Assembly (NCBI GenBank): GCA_016342755.1
Contig: JAEINS010000001.1
Span: 124,001 to 188,000 of the forward strand
Length of the DNA stretch: 64,000 nucleotides
Source: Melioribacteraceae bacterium
Lineage (GTDB): Bacteria > Bacteroidota > Ignavibacteria > Ignavibacteriales > Melioribacteraceae
Reading direction: 5' to 3'
Below the pieces are notes generated by a model. It was not told the origin of the DNA, ran no database searches, and saw only the letters and a program-made list of their open reading frames with translations. The translations under genes were made by a program, and so were the position numbers. The stretch's first letter is position 1. Every line of letters begins with the position of its first letter. Positions 29,301-37,153 of this stretch are shown here, in pieces.

Positions 29301-31861
29301 TTACAATCAATGTAACAAGTGGACCTCCAGTAGTTTTAATACAACCTAGAAGTCAGGGTGGAATTGTTGGTGAAACTGTTGAATTTATGGTTTCAGCTGA
29401 ATCAGCTCAGGGTTTGTTACCACTATCATATCAATGGAGAGAAAACGGTACTGATATTTTAGGTGCTGTAGATTCTGTTTATACAACAAATAATTTATTA
29501 ATTGGTGATAACGGAAAAATTATAACTTGTTATATTGATAATACTGAAGCCACAGTAGAGACTGATACAGCTTATTTATATGTGACTTCTACAAGTACAA
29601 GAGTTACTGGTGGCGAAGTTGTTAAATATGACTTTTTGGAAGGTAAAGGGAATAAAATTTATGATGTATCGGATTATGGAACAGAATTAAATCTAACAAT
29701 ACCAGATACTAATAAAATTAATTGGTTAAGCAAAGGAATTGAAATATCTTCTGCAACATTATTGAGTAGTAACGGTCCTGCAACAAAAATTTATTCATCT
29801 TTAACACAAACTAATGAAGTTTCTATTGAAACTTGGATTGATCCTGCAAATCTTACTCAGACCGGTCCTGCCAGATTATTAACTGTCTCAGCAGATCCAT
29901 CTAATAGGAATTTTACTTTAGGACAATCAGAATCGCAAGTTTCAGTAAGATTAAGAACTACTACTTCATATCCAAATGGTATCCCGGATCTTACAACACC
30001 TGTTAATGCATTAAATGATCAGTTAACACATGTTGTATATACAAGAGACAGGGATGGCAATGCCAAAATCTATTTAGACGGGATATTAATTGATAGTTTA
30101 TTGGTAGAAGGAGATTTTTCTAGCTGGAATGAAAGCTATAATCTTGGAATTGGTAATGAATTTAATGTAACAGATCTGGAAAGAGCATGGTTAGGTAAGA
30201 TATTCCATATTTCAATATTTAATAGAGCATTAAGCAAGAGCGAATTATTAAATAATTATCAACAAGGAATAAATCAAAATACTGTACCTCATATTGTTTC
30301 ACAACCAGTTACACAGGTAGCACCATATTCTCCATACATTTATAATGTAGTTGCAACTGGTATTCCGGCTCCAACATTCCAATTAAATGAATATCCAGCC
30401 GGAATGTCTATAGACACAAACACAGGCCGAATTACATGGTCGCCTACACAAATTGGTTCCTATCCGGTAGAAGTTCAGGCAACTAATTCCGAAGGAAACA
30501 GTATTCAGAATTTTTCAATTACAGTTGATAATAGTATGATTGCATATTGGAAACTTGATGAACCTGTTCAGACAAGAGTCTTTAATGATACAATTGGTCC
30601 AAATAACGGGATTTCCGCTTCAACCACATTAAGTCCTATTCCTATTATTGGCAAGGTTGATACAGCAATGTATTTTGATGGGACTAAAGAAATTTATGTG
30701 CCTCACAATTCTATATTCGATTGGAGTCATGGTTCAAGTTTTTCTGTTGAGACCTGGGTTAAAGTGGATCCGACAAGTAATGAAACTGAAGTTTATGTAG
30801 GCAGATATAAAGCTCTAACAAGAGTTACATGGTGGTTAGGACATGATGGGAATTTGCCAAGTTTTTACCTGCGTGATTCTAAAAACAATGGTAAATCTGT
30901 TTCTTCTCCAGCAGGAGAAACTATAAATGACGGAATATGGCATCATATAGTTGGTTTGTACGATTACACAAGTAAAGAACTTAGACTTTATGTTGATGGT
31001 CAGTTAAAAAATACAGCATACAATGATTATTTAGGAAATTTTACTGAAACTACAAATGTTACTTTCGGTCACCTGGATAATACTACCCGCTATAAATTAC
31101 ACGGTGCGCTTGATGAAATTGCAATTTATAATCGTACTATTTCGGCTGGTGAAATTGCGGATCACTTCCAAAAAGGAAATGCCGGTCTTGGTTATAATGA
31201 AGTTGAACAATCAGCGAAACTAGCTGTTAATGTAATTCTTGAAGGGGCATACGACGCGGTTGGTGATACAATGAGAACTGATATAAATCAGTATATTCCT
31301 TTAACATCACCATACTCGCAAGATCCAATTACTGTTACTTCAATTCCAACAAATGCTGTGGATTGGGTTCTTGTTGAACTACGAGAAACATTTGATGGTG
31401 TGGCTGTAATTTCAAAAAGTATGTTCCTTAATAAAGATGGAAATATTGTTGATATAGATGGCATCACTACAGATTTCGAAATTGATGTAGATCCGAATAA
31501 CTATTACATAGTAATTAGACACAGGAATCATTTGGATATTATAAGTGCAAATGCAGTTCCATTATCATCATTTGTAACAACTTATGATTTTACAATAGCA
31601 CAAACGCAAGCGTACACAACTGGTCCTATTGTTCAAACTGAGGTGGATACAGGAATCTGGGCTATGTTTGGAGGTGATGCTGATGTAGATGGTTCTGTAT
31701 TAGTTAGTGATAAAGTACAATGGAGAACAGATTTTCTTATTCCTGTTCCTGATGGGTATCACTTAACTGATCTTGATTTGGATGGAAAAGTTTTAGTTAG
31801 TGATAAGGTATTTTGGAGAATGTTATTTTTACTTCCAGCACCAGATAGTCAAGTTCCTTAA
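26312..31861 (+). CDS. Giant secreted SGNH-hydrolase protein with Ig repeats, LamG and dockerin-like C-terminus
   Basis: The 1849-residue protein has an N-terminal signal peptide (hydrophobic 14-28, cleavage near IYSQ). Seven Kre9/KNH-like Ig repeats of about 92 residues follow (about 33-682; each has a W-x-G...I-x-W core and DYFDG-type turn). Next comes an SGNH/GDSL esterase domain (about 688-915) with block I PLGNSLT, block III IGTND and block V DYLHPN. Then come a putative Ig domain, an Ig-like domain, a LamG domain (about 1105-1320), a second putative Ig domain and a second LamG (about 1408-1630). A Bacteroidota-type C-terminal module with YYIVIRHRNHLDI follows. The end has two EF-hand-like loops, D-A-D-V-D-G (1789-1800) and D-L-D-L-D-G (1820-1831), dockerin-like. 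There is no T9SS sorting domain. It likely deacylates an extracellular glycan. Confidence 0.8.
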   Translation: MEKIINCLNNYGKGIIVCILLNVLFVSDIYSQILEPTAGTVWVHGDTENIYWNTSGLSENIRIDYSLDGGNSWGLIISRTNNDGVYSFNVPQISTSEAQIRIINLIAGGTIIYSDLFTIAPPIAITIDSPIALDDWEVGTNKTISWSVAGGTIDNVNLEYFNGTTWNAISGAQNIVNSGSFLWTVADDPSVTAKIRVSDAVSTAINGESAEFVISPVRTITITSPLADYVWQVGDIQNIEWTSTGTMDSVIIEYYDGSALISVEAAENNGSFSWILPNTPTETAYIKISDKSDPSVFAESDQFTITLERTIAVLTPLLDEQLYVGDIDTITWSSTGVINLVDISYLSSDGLTWINLVQNTPNDGEFEWTIPDNVADSVLISITDSDYSQIADSSDKFIINAPTFIVQNPELNDSIRRGIIDTVKWNTLGVVSNVNLDYFDGTSWTAIDTAQGITNSGEYIWQYPEILTDQAVVRITDASNTSNFAESDTFNIVLPEIIFSLPVANAQWHAGSIQTISWNTIGKVNTVSLSYFDGSIWVDIAGAQSIVNEGTYQWTLPLDTIATSYIKIVDTADPLVVSQSNEFSIVEVDFAFVMPSGGQKWLAGTTHEISWSTNGPADSVKLDYFDGAVWLPINAGNKIENTGSYFWTIPNSVTNTALIKVVHAEYSMFADTSNVFEIIQTILAGDTTYIMPLGNSLTYDDRSNSHAPPDLRTEEEKVAYRHELWNLLRTDNYSFDFVGSLVNGGAIIPDPDHEGWPGITAATTALNVYNQLEANTPDVILLHIGTNDLTADPSDVEDILNEIDRFETDYNKEIWVLVAQIINRTGTVDPSKVPLTTLFNDNLEIMVNTRINDTVNPDKLILCDMENGAGINYIIDREEPFINGDMYDYLHPNIKGYGKMAQLWFDNLQLLLPPGTPTAPQIVSAEITTATFETQYVYDVNASGIGAPSYSLDASSEIPLDAINANTGVINWTPSAVGPYDVTVVASNSAGTDVQSFTINVTSGPPVVLIQPRSQGGIVGETVEFMVSAESAQGLLPLSYQWRENGTDILGAVDSVYTTNNLLIGDNGKIITCYIDNTEATVETDTAYLYVTSTSTRVTGGEVVKYDFLEGKGNKIYDVSDYGTELNLTIPDTNKINWLSKGIEISSATLLSSNGPATKIYSSLTQTNEVSIETWIDPANLTQTGPARLLTVSADPSNRNFTLGQSESQVSVRLRTTTSYPNGIPDLTTPVNALNDQLTHVVYTRDRDGNAKIYLDGILIDSLLVEGDFSSWNESYNLGIGNEFNVTDLERAWLGKIFHISIFNRALSKSELLNNYQQGINQNTVPHIVSQPVTQVAPYSPYIYNVVATGIPAPTFQLNEYPAGMSIDTNTGRITWSPTQIGSYPVEVQATNSEGNSIQNFSITVDNSMIAYWKLDEPVQTRVFNDTIGPNNGISASTTLSPIPIIGKVDTAMYFDGTKEIYVPHNSIFDWSHGSSFSVETWVKVDPTSNETEVYVGRYKALTRVTWWLGHDGNLPSFYLRDSKNNGKSVSSPAGETINDGIWHHIVGLYDYTSKELRLYVDGQLKNTAYNDYLGNFTETTNVTFGHLDNTTRYKLHGALDEIAIYNRTISAGEIADHFQKGNAGLGYNEVEQSAKLAVNVILEGAYDAVGDTMRTDINQYIPLTSPYSQDPITVTSIPTNAVDWVLVELRETFDGVAVISKSMFLNKDGNIVDIDGITTDFEIDVDPNNYYIVIRHRNHLDIISANAVPLSSFVTTYDFTIAQTQAYTTGPIVQTEVDTGIWAMFGGDADVDGSVLVSDKVQWRTDFLIPVPDGYHLTDLDLDGKVLVSDKVFWRMLFLLPAPDSQVP

Positions 31862-31892
31862 TTGAAAATACAATAAATATTTGAGGCATAAA

Positions 31893-33011
31893 ATGAAACA
31901 TTTTTTTAAAATAATAGTACTTTTAATAATACTAGCGCGGAGTTTAAACGCAGGCATTGATTATAATATCAAAACTTCTGGTGATGGCTTGGGATTAGTT
32001 GAAATTGGTGGAGGTGCATATCAGTTAAAAGTAATTCTACAAATAAAAAATTCGAGTGGTATTTTAGATTTAGGTGCTTTTAATTTGCGGGTATCATATA
32101 ATGCTGTGGACGTAATTCCAAATTTAGTACAATCTACTGCTCTTGATCCATTACTGTCTTTTAATCCAGGCTTAGGGAATGCATATAGTTTTTCTCCAAT
32201 TGGAATCCCCGAATCAGGGGTTGTTACAGTAAATGCTGATTTCAATTATACTGTTGATTTAGCTGCATATGATTTACCTAGTTCAAGTTATACCGATGTT
32301 GCACTATTAGTTTTTAATATTATTCACCCAACAGGAAGTGCTGACCTAGCTTGGGTGATTGGAGTAAATGATAATTACGTTACAGATTTTGAAGGTACTG
32401 CTCAAGCAAATAATAGCTTTAACGGTGGATATAATTCTCCTCTTCCTGTAGAACTAATTGCCTTTGAAGCTAATCCTTCAGAAGAAGGAATTGCATTAAA
32501 CTGGCAGACTGCTACCGAAATAAATAATTACGGTTTTGAAATTGAAAGAACTGTTGTTAATGAAGAAGAAAAAGAATGGACAAAAATTGACTTTGTAGAA
32601 GGTCATGGAAATTCTAATTCTCCAAAAGATTATTCTTTTGTTGACAAATACCCGACTGGCGGAATTAAGTTTGCTTATCGCTTGAAACAAGTTGATATAG
32701 ACGGCGGATATGAATATTCTGATGAAGTTGAAGTTGATTTTACACCTAAAGAATTAGTTGTTCAGCAGAACTTCCCAAATCCGTTTAATCCAACTACAAG
32801 TATTAGATTTAGTTTACCTAAAGCGAGCAAGGTTTCATTAGAAGTCTTTAATATTTTAGGTGAAAGTGTAGCTGTATTGGTTGATGATGTAAAAGAAGCT
32901 GGTTATCATCAGGTTCGTTTTAATGCCTCAAGACTAGCAAGTGGTTATTATATCTATAGATTAGTAAGTAATGGCGAAGTATTTGTTAAGAAAATGCTTC
33001 TTCTAAAATAA
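31893..33011 (+). CDS. T9SS protein with cohesin-like N-terminal domain
   Basis: The 372-residue secreted protein has a signal peptide (MKHFFKIIVLLIILARSLNA). Residues about 22-170 form a beta-rich domain with LGAFNLRVSYNAVDVIP, SGVVTVNADF and VALLVFNI, a layout I read as cohesin-like. Next comes the common FN3-like LPVELIAFEA module with LNWQTATEINNYGFEIER. The end is a type A sorting domain (QNFPNPFNPTTSIRF to the terminal KKMLLLK). It should be exported by T9SS and anchored on the surface. The ATG at 31893 follows TTGAGG; an in-frame TTG at 31881 is less likely. Only 31 nt separate it from the dockerin-like gene upstream, so the two are probably co-expressed partners. Confidence 0.75.
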   Translation: MKHFFKIIVLLIILARSLNAGIDYNIKTSGDGLGLVEIGGGAYQLKVILQIKNSSGILDLGAFNLRVSYNAVDVIPNLVQSTALDPLLSFNPGLGNAYSFSPIGIPESGVVTVNADFNYTVDLAAYDLPSSSYTDVALLVFNIIHPTGSADLAWVIGVNDNYVTDFEGTAQANNSFNGGYNSPLPVELIAFEANPSEEGIALNWQTATEINNYGFEIERTVVNEEEKEWTKIDFVEGHGNSNSPKDYSFVDKYPTGGIKFAYRLKQVDIDGGYEYSDEVEVDFTPKELVVQQNFPNPFNPTTSIRFSLPKASKVSLEVFNILGESVAVLVDDVKEAGYHQVRFNASRLASGYYIYRLVSNGEVFVKKMLLLK

Positions 33012-33041
33012 TAAAAATGTTTAATCAACAAGAAATTAAGA

Positions 33042-33983
33042 ATGGAAAATAGTATAAATTTATCAGTTGTTGTACCTGTTTATAATGAGGAAGAATCAGT
33101 TCTTCCTCTTTATAAGGCTGTTCTTAAATCTGTAAAATCGATTGGGACTTCTTATGAATTAGTTCTGGTTGATGACGGCAGTTCTGATAATACGTACTTA
33201 GAATGTAAAAAGATTTCTGAAACTGACGAAAATGTAAAAGTAATAAAATTGAAAGCAAATTCCGGGCAGACTCCGGCATTACATGCTGGTCTGCAATACG
33301 CAACAGGCAATGTTGTAATTACAATGGATGGCGATTTGCAGAATGATCCTGATGATTTTGGTAAATTCATAGAAAAAATTAATGAAGGTTATGATATTGT
33401 TCTTGGATGGAGAGAAAAAAGACAGGATAAAGTTCTTAGCAAAAAAATTCCTTCTAAAATTGCTAATTGGTTAATTAGAAAATTAACCGGCTTAACAATT
33501 AAAGATAACGGATGTGCAATTAGGGCATATAAAGGACATCTTGTTAAAAGATTTCCAATGTATTCTGAAATGCATCGTTTAATGCCGGTTATGACAGCTT
33601 TGGCCGGAGCAAAGTATACTCAGATTAGCGTAAAACATCATTCGCGACAATTTGGCAGTTCAAAATATGGATTATCGAGAATTTACAAAGTATTAATGGA
33701 TATGGTTTCATTAAAAATTGTATTAACAAATTTTAAGTATCCCTTGTATGGTTTTGGTTTTGGCGCGGCAGTATTTTTTTTGTTATCAATGGGTTCAATG
33801 CTGTTAACATTACTTTATTCCATAAATAATCCACAGGCAAGTATTGTTGTTATGATGGGAGTAACTACATTACTTGGCTCTCTTAGTTTGTTTTTAATTT
33901 TTATGGGAATTATTTCATTATTAGTATATAAAACCGGAGATTTAAAAGTAGAATCACTTCTAAATTTTCATGACAAGGCTTAG
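33042..33983 (+). CDS. Membrane GT2 glycosyltransferase (GtrB/DPM-like)
   Basis: This 313-residue family 2 glycosyltransferase has an N-terminal VVVPVYNEEESV, the donor-binding Asp pair in VDDGSSDNT, the DxD-type motif MDGDLQNDP (near 33325-33351) and a late HHSRQFGSSKYG acceptor motif. Two C-terminal membrane helices (about 230-255 and 270-295) anchor it, as in GtrB and ArnC proteins. Such enzymes transfer a sugar to polyprenyl phosphate on the cytoplasmic side. The next gene is a paralogue without the catalytic motifs, 8 nt downstream. It follows the T9SS gene by 30 nt and is probably in one transcript with it. Confidence 0.9.
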   Translation: MENSINLSVVVPVYNEEESVLPLYKAVLKSVKSIGTSYELVLVDDGSSDNTYLECKKISETDENVKVIKLKANSGQTPALHAGLQYATGNVVITMDGDLQNDPDDFGKFIEKINEGYDIVLGWREKRQDKVLSKKIPSKIANWLIRKLTGLTIKDNGCAIRAYKGHLVKRFPMYSEMHRLMPVMTALAGAKYTQISVKHHSRQFGSSKYGLSRIYKVLMDMVSLKIVLTNFKYPLYGFGFGAAVFFLLSMGSMLLTLLYSINNPQASIVVMMGVTTLLGSLSLFLIFMGIISLLVYKTGDLKVESLLNFHDKA

Positions 33984-33991
33984 AGGACACA

Positions 33992-34993
33992 ATGACTAAA
34001 TTTGATTTGTCAGTTATAATATCAATTACTCAATCGTTAAAAAGTGATAAGATTGAAGAACTTAATAAAAAATATTATGATGCTTTAATTGAATCGGGTA
34101 AAAAATTTGAAATTGTATATGTAACTGATTCCTTTTCATTAGAGATATTCGATCAATTAAAACAATTATCCGATCAATATGAAAATATAAAAATTGTGAA
34201 ATTAGCAAAATGGTTTGGAAATTCCTCCGCGCTTCTTTCCGGGTTTGAACATTGTTCAGGAAAAAACGTATTAACACTTTCGGCTGTTCAGCAAATGGAT
34301 ACAAAAGATATTATCTCTATGATAAATGATTTCAAAGATTGTGATATGCTGGTTGGGAAAAGAGTTAGAAAGCTTGATAAGTTAATTCATAGAATTCAGT
34401 CAAGTATATTTCATTCATTTATAAACAGTATTATTGGTTCAGATTTTCATGATCTTGGCTGCCATACACGCTTGTTTAAACGTGACGTGCTTGAAAATAT
34501 AAGTTTTTATGGAGAACAATATAGATATTTGCCTATTATAGCAGCACGATATGGATTTAAGGTTAAAGAATATGAAGTAAGCCAATATAAATCAGATGTA
34601 AAACATAATATCTATTCACCAAAACACTATACAGAAAGATTAGTAGATTTAATATCTGTATTCTTCTTAATTAAATTTACCAAAAAGCCGTTAAGATTTT
34701 TTGGTTTTCCTGGTCTTATTTTTTCGGTAATTGGCGGATTACTGGGAACCTATTTAGTTTTTGAGAGGATGTTTCTAGGAATTTCACTTGCAGAACGTCC
34801 AATTTTACTTGCAAGTATTATGATGATTGTATTTGGTATACAATTATTAGCAATTGGTCTTGTTGCTGAAATAATTATCTTTACACATGCCGGTGATACC
34901 AAAGAATATATAATTGATGAGATTATTGATAATACAGTTAAAAATGGCGGGCAAAAAGTAATTCATAATCTAAGAGATTATTCTAAGATCTAA
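33992..34993 (+). CDS. Degenerate GT2 paralogue (probable pseudo-glycosyltransferase)
   Basis: The 333-residue protein has the fold and membrane topology of the GT2 enzyme just upstream. It aligns over the whole length, including IKIVKLAKWFGNSSALLSG against IKLKANSGQTPALHAG and the two C-terminal helices. The catalytic parts are altered: the VDDGSSD motif reads VTDSFSL, and the MDGDLQNDP motif reads LSAVQQMDT, so the DxD metal site is missing. The reading frame is intact and AGAGGA lies upstream of the ATG, so it is expressed rather than a pseudogene. I infer a non-catalytic partner that forms a hetero-oligomer with the active enzyme, or a changed specificity. Confidence 0.8.
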   Translation: MTKFDLSVIISITQSLKSDKIEELNKKYYDALIESGKKFEIVYVTDSFSLEIFDQLKQLSDQYENIKIVKLAKWFGNSSALLSGFEHCSGKNVLTLSAVQQMDTKDIISMINDFKDCDMLVGKRVRKLDKLIHRIQSSIFHSFINSIIGSDFHDLGCHTRLFKRDVLENISFYGEQYRYLPIIAARYGFKVKEYEVSQYKSDVKHNIYSPKHYTERLVDLISVFFLIKFTKKPLRFFGFPGLIFSVIGGLLGTYLVFERMFLGISLAERPILLASIMMIVFGIQLLAIGLVAEIIIFTHAGDTKEYIIDEIIDNTVKNGGQKVIHNLRDYSKI

Positions 34994-35089
34994 AAAAGTA
35001 GATTTATTCTTTTAATTATATTAAGGACAAAACTTTTCAAATTATTTGTTTCAAATAAATGGATTACGTCTGAGTAGTAAATTTTATTC

Positions 35090-35536
35090 TCAAATATTTC
35101 TATTCAATTTAAATCTTATTCTCAAAACCCCTTCATTAAAACTAGATGAAACCAATCTGAACTCGCCAATCTCACTTGTATTGCTTACATGTTCACCTAT
35201 ACATGGGCAGGCATCGTAATCGCCGACTTTTATAATTCTGATTTCATCACCCGATTCATCGGGTAATCTTGTTAGATTAAATTTTGCAAATGCGTTTTCT
35301 TTCGAGATAAACTCTTCTTTAACTTCCAGGTTATCTTTAATTGTTTCATTAACTTTTATTTCAAGTTCACTTTTTTCATCTTCAGTTAAATCTCTTTCAG
35401 CATGATAATCGCATTTCGATTTTTTTCTTTCAAGATGCATACTGAAAGACCGGTCAATATTAAATAATCTGCCCATAGTCTGGTTAAGAATATGTTCTGT
35501 TGTATGCATTTCCGGGTTATAACTTTTATTTCCCAT
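35090..35536 (-). CDS. AlaX-type alanyl-tRNA editing protein
   Basis: The 148-residue stand-alone domain is related to the editing (second additional) domain of alanyl- and threonyl-tRNA synthetases. Its zinc ligands are visible: His11-x3-His15 (HTTEH), and Cys112-x3-His116 in CPCIGEH. AlaX proteins hydrolyse mischarged Ser- or Gly-tRNA(Ala) in trans in the cytoplasm. The Cys-rich DACPCIGEHVSNTSEIG region is the family signature, with GEH replacing the more common GGTH. It is transcribed away from the neighbouring manA gene, with 145 nt between the two starts. A GAAAGG sequence precedes the ATG on its strand. Confidence 0.83.
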   Translation of the reverse strand: MGNKSYNPEMHTTEHILNQTMGRLFNIDRSFSMHLERKKSKCDYHAERDLTEDEKSELEIKVNETIKDNLEVKEEFISKENAFAKFNLTRLPDESGDEIRIIKVGDYDACPCIGEHVSNTSEIGEFRLVSSSFNEGVLRIRFKLNRNI

Positions 35537-35681
35537 AACTGCCTTTCAATTTTTTTTGTAAATATAATAAAAATATCCCAATTGATTACCCACTTAAACT
35601 AATAATTCTTCTGTAATGTTAATAGAAATAGCTATATTAGCATCTCAAAAAAATTTAACATCATATAAAATAGAGATTATA

Positions 35682-36893
35682 ATGAATATTGAAGCAAAAC
35701 CTTATAAACTTATAAATACTATTCAGAACTATGACTGGGGAACCAGAAACGAAAAAGCCTTTATCCCTGAATTACTTGGAATTGAAACTGAAACTGATAA
35801 ACCTTATGCTGAACTTTGGATTGGTGCGCACAAAAAGGCTCCTTCAAAAGTTATTGTAGAGGATAAAGGAATTTCAATAATAGATTTACTTAAAGATTCT
35901 TCAAACCAAATTTTAGGTAAAGAAGCTAGTGTTAAATTTGACGGGAAATTGCCATTCCTATTTAAAATTCTTTCTGCCGGCGAAGCTTTATCAATTCAGG
36001 CTCATCCCGGCAAAAGGGAAGCGGAGGTTCTAAATAATATTGATCCGGAAAATTATCCTGATAAAAATCATAAACCGGAGATTGCCATTGCAATTGATGA
36101 TTTAACAGCTTTAGCAGGCTTTAGATCTCACAAAGAAATTTCTAAAGTTTTGGATGAATATTCTGAGTTAACTGATTTAATTGGTGCTGAGCCTGTTAAA
36201 AGATTTATTGAAGCAGATGAAAATAATTATAATAAAGAACTTAGGGATTTGTATTCTTCGTTAATGATTAACTCTGAAAAAGATGCTCGTCGGCTTAAAA
36301 AGACTGTAAAAGCTACTATGAAAAGAATTAATAAAAATAAACAGCTTAATGAAGAACAAGAATTAATTGTGGGCTTAAATAATAAATATGGTTACGATGT
36401 TGGTTTATATTCTATTTTATTGTTGAATATATTACATCTAAAATCGGGCGAAGCTATTTATTTAGATACCGGAATTCCTCACGCGTATCTTAAAGGAAAT
36501 ATTGTTGAATGTATGGCTAATTCTGATAATGTTGTCAGAGCCGGTTTAACGGCAAAATTCAAAGATATTAGCACTCTTATCCATATCTTAAATTATGATA
36601 GTAAAACTATTGAAGTTTTAGGCTCAGCCGATAGAAAAGAGTTAATTGAGTATAATACTCCTTCTACTGAATTTAAGATAAGTAAATATAGCCTGGAAGA
36701 AGGTAAAAGCTTAAAATTCGAAAACAATAAAACTTCGAATATATTATTAATACTGGATGGTTCTATCTGTTTTAATGATGACAAAACTGAATTTGTAAAA
36801 GGAGAAGTGCTGTTGTTACCGGCAGTTATGGAATCTTTTTCAATAAAATCAGTTAAAAACACTCAGATGTTTTGGGTTAAAATTCCAGAATAA
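35682..36893 (+). CDS. manA: Mannose-6-phosphate isomerase, class I
   Basis: This 403-residue enzyme interconverts fructose-6-phosphate and mannose-6-phosphate in the cytoplasm, supplying GDP-mannose-type donors. It starts with the family pattern YKLINTIQNYDWG and has AELWIGAHKKAPS, the zinc-site strand SIQAHPGK, and the later YLDTGIPHAYLKG motif with a further zinc histidine. An NSDNVVRAGLTAKFKD substrate-site segment is also intact. I chose ATG 35682 because the family begins there; the longer open frame from 35616 adds 22 residues of non-family sequence. It probably feeds the mannose pool for surface glycans encoded nearby. Confidence 0.92.
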   Translation: MNIEAKPYKLINTIQNYDWGTRNEKAFIPELLGIETETDKPYAELWIGAHKKAPSKVIVEDKGISIIDLLKDSSNQILGKEASVKFDGKLPFLFKILSAGEALSIQAHPGKREAEVLNNIDPENYPDKNHKPEIAIAIDDLTALAGFRSHKEISKVLDEYSELTDLIGAEPVKRFIEADENNYNKELRDLYSSLMINSEKDARRLKKTVKATMKRINKNKQLNEEQELIVGLNNKYGYDVGLYSILLLNILHLKSGEAIYLDTGIPHAYLKGNIVECMANSDNVVRAGLTAKFKDISTLIHILNYDSKTIEVLGSADRKELIEYNTPSTEFKISKYSLEEGKSLKFENNKTSNILLILDGSICFNDDKTEFVKGEVLLLPAVMESFSIKSVKNTQMFWVKIPE

Positions 36894-36943
36894 TAATTGT
36901 AAATTTTATTTGCTTTTATGAAATAATAAATATAATTTGTGTT

Positions 36944-36992
36944 CGTTAATAATCGATGAACGTACCCCTCTCACGCTTATAGATTATTAACG
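36944..36992. repeat. Perfect 11-bp inverted repeat between manA and the giant adhesin gene
   Basis: CGTTAATAATC at 36944-36954 is exactly complementary to GATTATTAACG at 36982-36992, with a 27-nt spacer. It lies 51 nt after the manA stop and about 160 nt before the ATG at 37154. There is no T-run directly after the right arm, so it is not a standard intrinsic terminator; a protein-binding site or weak hairpin is possible. The rest of this 260-nt gap shows no gene. Confidence 0.5.
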
Positions 36993-37153
36993 GCATTCAC
37001 ATCATTTTTTCTGCGTAAATCTTTGTGCAGATGTCTCCACAGAAATATTATAGTAATTTATTACTGTATTATATTGATTTAATAGAGTTCTCTATAAATC
37101 GTATTTGCTTTAATAGATTTAAATAATATCAGCCAAAAAAAATAGGTAAATCA

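Noticed and set aside
33992..34993. Second GT2 gene as a pseudogene
   Set aside because: The frame is full length with a good ribosome-binding site and kept topology; only the catalytic motifs changed, so it is called a non-catalytic paralogue.
36944..36992. Inverted repeat as the manA terminator
   Set aside because: The 27-nt loop is long and no T-run follows the right arm, so it was listed only as an inverted repeat.
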